Shown here piece by piece: positions 62,455-64,000 of a stretch of 64,000 bases of DNA. A program made the position numbers and the translations under genes. Numbering within the stretch: position 1 is the stretch's first letter; every line of letters starts with the position of its first letter. The notes under the pieces were generated by a model that had not been told where the DNA came from, did not search any database, and worked only from the letters and a program-made list of their open reading frames with translations. The DNA comes from Labrenzia sp. CE80 (GTDB taxonomy: Bacteria; Pseudomonadota; Alphaproteobacteria; Rhizobiales; Stappiaceae): positions 620,001 to 684,000 of the forward strand of contig NZ_WAJT01000002.1 of assembly GCF_009650605.1 (NCBI RefSeq), written 5' to 3'.

Positions 62455-63840
62455 ATGGTGGATCTGCCACATCAGACGTTGGAACATCCTGCAGAACCTG
62501 GATGGAAAAAGGACGTCGAAGCGTTCCTCACCGAACATCCAGACTTAGATACAGTTGAAGTGGTTCTTCCAGACACGAATGGTGTTTTGCGAGGCAAGTG
62601 GCTGCCGGGCGGCGCGGTCGAAACGGTCTTCGCAGGTGGCGTGGCGCTGCCCTATTCGCTCTTCGGCCTAGATGTTTGGGGGCGCGAGGTCGAAAGCACT
62701 GGCATGCACATTGAGACCGGGGATAAGGATGGCGTCTGCTGGCCGATCCCGGAGACGTTGAAGCTGGTGCCGTGGGCGGAGCGCAAGACGGCACAGGTCC
62801 TCCTGTCGATGTATGACCGTGACGGCGTACCCTGCCTTGAAGACCCGCGGCATGTTCTCAAGCGCATGGTTGACAAGCTAGCCGCATATGGTGTCACCGC
62901 GACCTGCGCCTTCGAGTTGGAGTTTTACCTGCTCGAAGAAAGCGATGGGGATTGGACTGAGCAACCCAAGCCGCTTTTCACCACCCACCGCGGGCCGGCA
63001 CGTCAGAACATGTATGCTCTTTCGGACCTCGAGGCCCTGCTGCCGGTTGTTGACGACTTGCGCCGCGCTGCTGAGATGCAGGGAATTCCGGCTGATGCGG
63101 CTGTGTCGGAAGCGGCGCCGGGACAATTCGAGCTCAACCTTCATCACCGCAAGGATCCTCTGCTGGCAGCTGATGATGCGGTGTTGCTTCGGCGCCTGGT
63201 GCAGGGCGTGGCGAGAAAGCACAATCTGAAGGCGTCTTTCATGGCCAAGCCCTTCGTGGAATGGCCGGGCAATGGCATGCACGTGCATGTGTCGATGGAA
63301 GATGAGAATGGCAATATTTTCGCATGCCCCGACGAGGGCGCCAAACGCCTTGGTCACGCGATAAGTGGCTTGCTGGATACAATGCCGGAGGCGCTGCTGC
63401 TTTTCACGTCGACCTTTAACGGCTTCCGGCGTATGCAGCCCGGGTCTTATGCCCCCACCTCGATCTGTTGGGGGTTCGACAATCGCTCTGTCGCTCTTCG
63501 GGTTCCGGCCAGCTCACCTCAAGCTGCGCGCATTGAACATCGGATCGCGGGTGCGGACGCCAATCCCTATTTCGTTCTGGTCGGAGTTCTGGCCGGCATG
63601 TTGCTCGGACTTCAAGACCGGAAAGATCCGCCGCCACCCGTCGTCGGCAATGCCTATGAGAAGAAGCACAAGCGTTTGACGCCTTGGATGGATGAGGCGA
63701 TTGATGCCTTCGAGGCATCCGATAGGATGAAGGAAGCGGTGGGGCCGGAGATGCACAAGGTTCTGACAGAGATCAAAAAGGAAGAGCTCAACGAATTCGG
63801 CCGGGAGATCTCAAGCTTGGAGCGACAAACGTATCTTTAA
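62455..63840 (+). CDS. Glutamine synthetase-like ligase (SpuB/PuuA-like)
   Basis: The 461-residue protein has the GS-family layout: TVEVVLPDTNGVLRGKWLPGG at the N-terminus, CAFELEFYLLEE, EAAPGQFELNLHH, GNGMHVHVSM, and DNRSVALRVPASS with EHRIAGADANPY. It resembles gamma-glutamylpolyamine synthetases. It is only moderately similar to the ligase at 59959-61362 on the opposite side of the GntR gene, so the two may use different amines. AAGGAA lies about 12 bases before the ATG. Confidence 0.85.
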   Translation: MVDLPHQTLEHPAEPGWKKDVEAFLTEHPDLDTVEVVLPDTNGVLRGKWLPGGAVETVFAGGVALPYSLFGLDVWGREVESTGMHIETGDKDGVCWPIPETLKLVPWAERKTAQVLLSMYDRDGVPCLEDPRHVLKRMVDKLAAYGVTATCAFELEFYLLEESDGDWTEQPKPLFTTHRGPARQNMYALSDLEALLPVVDDLRRAAEMQGIPADAAVSEAAPGQFELNLHHRKDPLLAADDAVLLRRLVQGVARKHNLKASFMAKPFVEWPGNGMHVHVSMEDENGNIFACPDEGAKRLGHAISGLLDTMPEALLLFTSTFNGFRRMQPGSYAPTSICWGFDNRSVALRVPASSPQAARIEHRIAGADANPYFVLVGVLAGMLLGLQDRKDPPPPVVGNAYEKKHKRLTPWMDEAIDAFEASDRMKEAVGPEMHKVLTEIKKEELNEFGREISSLERQTYL

Positions 63841-63845
63841 GAATG

Positions 63846-63860
63846 CCCCGCCTTGCGGGG
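63846..63860 (+). other. Small GC hairpin after the GS-like gene
   Basis: CCCCGC and GCGGGG flank CTT. No T-run follows, so it is a weak terminator at best. Confidence 0.35.
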
Positions 63861-63884
63861 ACTAGCGGCCAGGGAGTGGTGCGC

Positions 63885-64000
63885 ATGGAAGGCGCATGGA
63901 CCGTCTCTGGCTCAAACCAAATCGCGGCGTTGGAGCCGTGGACTGAACTCGTTGATAAGCCGATGAAACGGCACTGTAGTTCAATATTCTGGAGTGGAGT
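63885..64000 (+). CDS. Start of an unidentified gene (cut by window edge)
   Basis: An open frame begins with ATG at 63885, with AGGGAG eight bases upstream, and runs without stop to the end of the window (38 codons: MEGAWTVSGSNQ... and KPMKRHCSSIFWSG at the right). Too little is present to name a family. Confidence 0.4.
   Translation, partial: MEGAWTVSGSNQIAALEPWTELVDKPMKRHCSSIFWSG

Overview
The window looks like the chromosome of a marine or host-associated alphaproteobacterium of the Hyphomicrobiales. A Stappiaceae member (Roseibium/Labrenzia type) is my best guess. The basis is high GC, a BetI-controlled choline locus with ChoXWV, TRAP and glucoside ABC transporters, a DUF2849 gene inside the sulfite-reduction operon, and several glutamine-synthetase-like ligases. 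The assignment is inferred from gene content, not from a marker gene. I saw no rRNA, tRNA, CRISPR array or insertion sequence.

Layout. 1-7.0 kb: choline to glycine betaine, with betI-betA-betB leftward and the choline importer choXWV rightward from a shared control region holding a perfect BetI-type palindrome. 7.0-14.2 kb: an accessory patch with a SnoaL-like/ArsR/SRPBCC operon, a MATE pump, a GNAT acetyltransferase, a GIY-YIG protein and a ParB-like protein, all set among two families of dispersed structured repeats that I see nowhere else in the window. 14.2-23.3 kb: a three-gene leftward operon encoding a FecR/LysM-like exported protein, a 1641-residue exported protein with about 15 PKD domains, and a membrane class III adenylate cyclase. 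This is the best candidate for an undescribed system. 23.4-33.3 kb: ChaC, then a seven-gene leftward operon (N-formylglutamate-amidohydrolase-like hydrolase, TRAP transporter QMP, glutamine-synthetase-like ligase, aldehyde dehydrogenase, iron alcohol dehydrogenase) with a divergent RpiR regulator. The set fits breakdown of an amino alcohol through gamma-glutamyl intermediates. 33.4-38.0 kb: cold-shock protein, YaiI/DUF188 protein, HI0933-type flavoprotein, a receiver/HD-GYP-like protein with lost active sites, and a WaaE-like glycosyltransferase.

38.3-47.7 kb: a LacI-controlled sugar or glucoside-solute locus (binding protein, two unusual permeases, GH63-like hydrolase, ATPase, and a convergent GH13 alpha-glucosidase) with LacI-type palindromes at both ends. 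48-51.4 kb: an SCP-x-like thiolase and a chemoreceptor. 51.6-56.5 kb: assimilatory sulfate reduction (cysG, DUF2849, cysI, cysH, DUF934). 56.5-58.5 kb: a class A beta-lactamase divergent from a LysR regulator. 58.5-63.8 kb: a polyamine-type locus with a class III aminotransferase, two further glutamine-synthetase-like ligases and a GntR regulator. A TTTGTGATCACAAA palindrome lies in front of the aminotransferase operon, and its GTGATCAC core recurs in the divergent promoter region. Two genes are cut by the window edges.

How it fits together. Much of the window handles small nitrogenous or osmotically active compounds: choline/betaine, a glucoside solute, and amines activated by gamma-glutamylation (three GS-like ligases in two loci). 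Each of the three solute-binding-protein genes is followed by a strong hairpin without a U-tract, which probably raises binding-protein expression over the distal genes.
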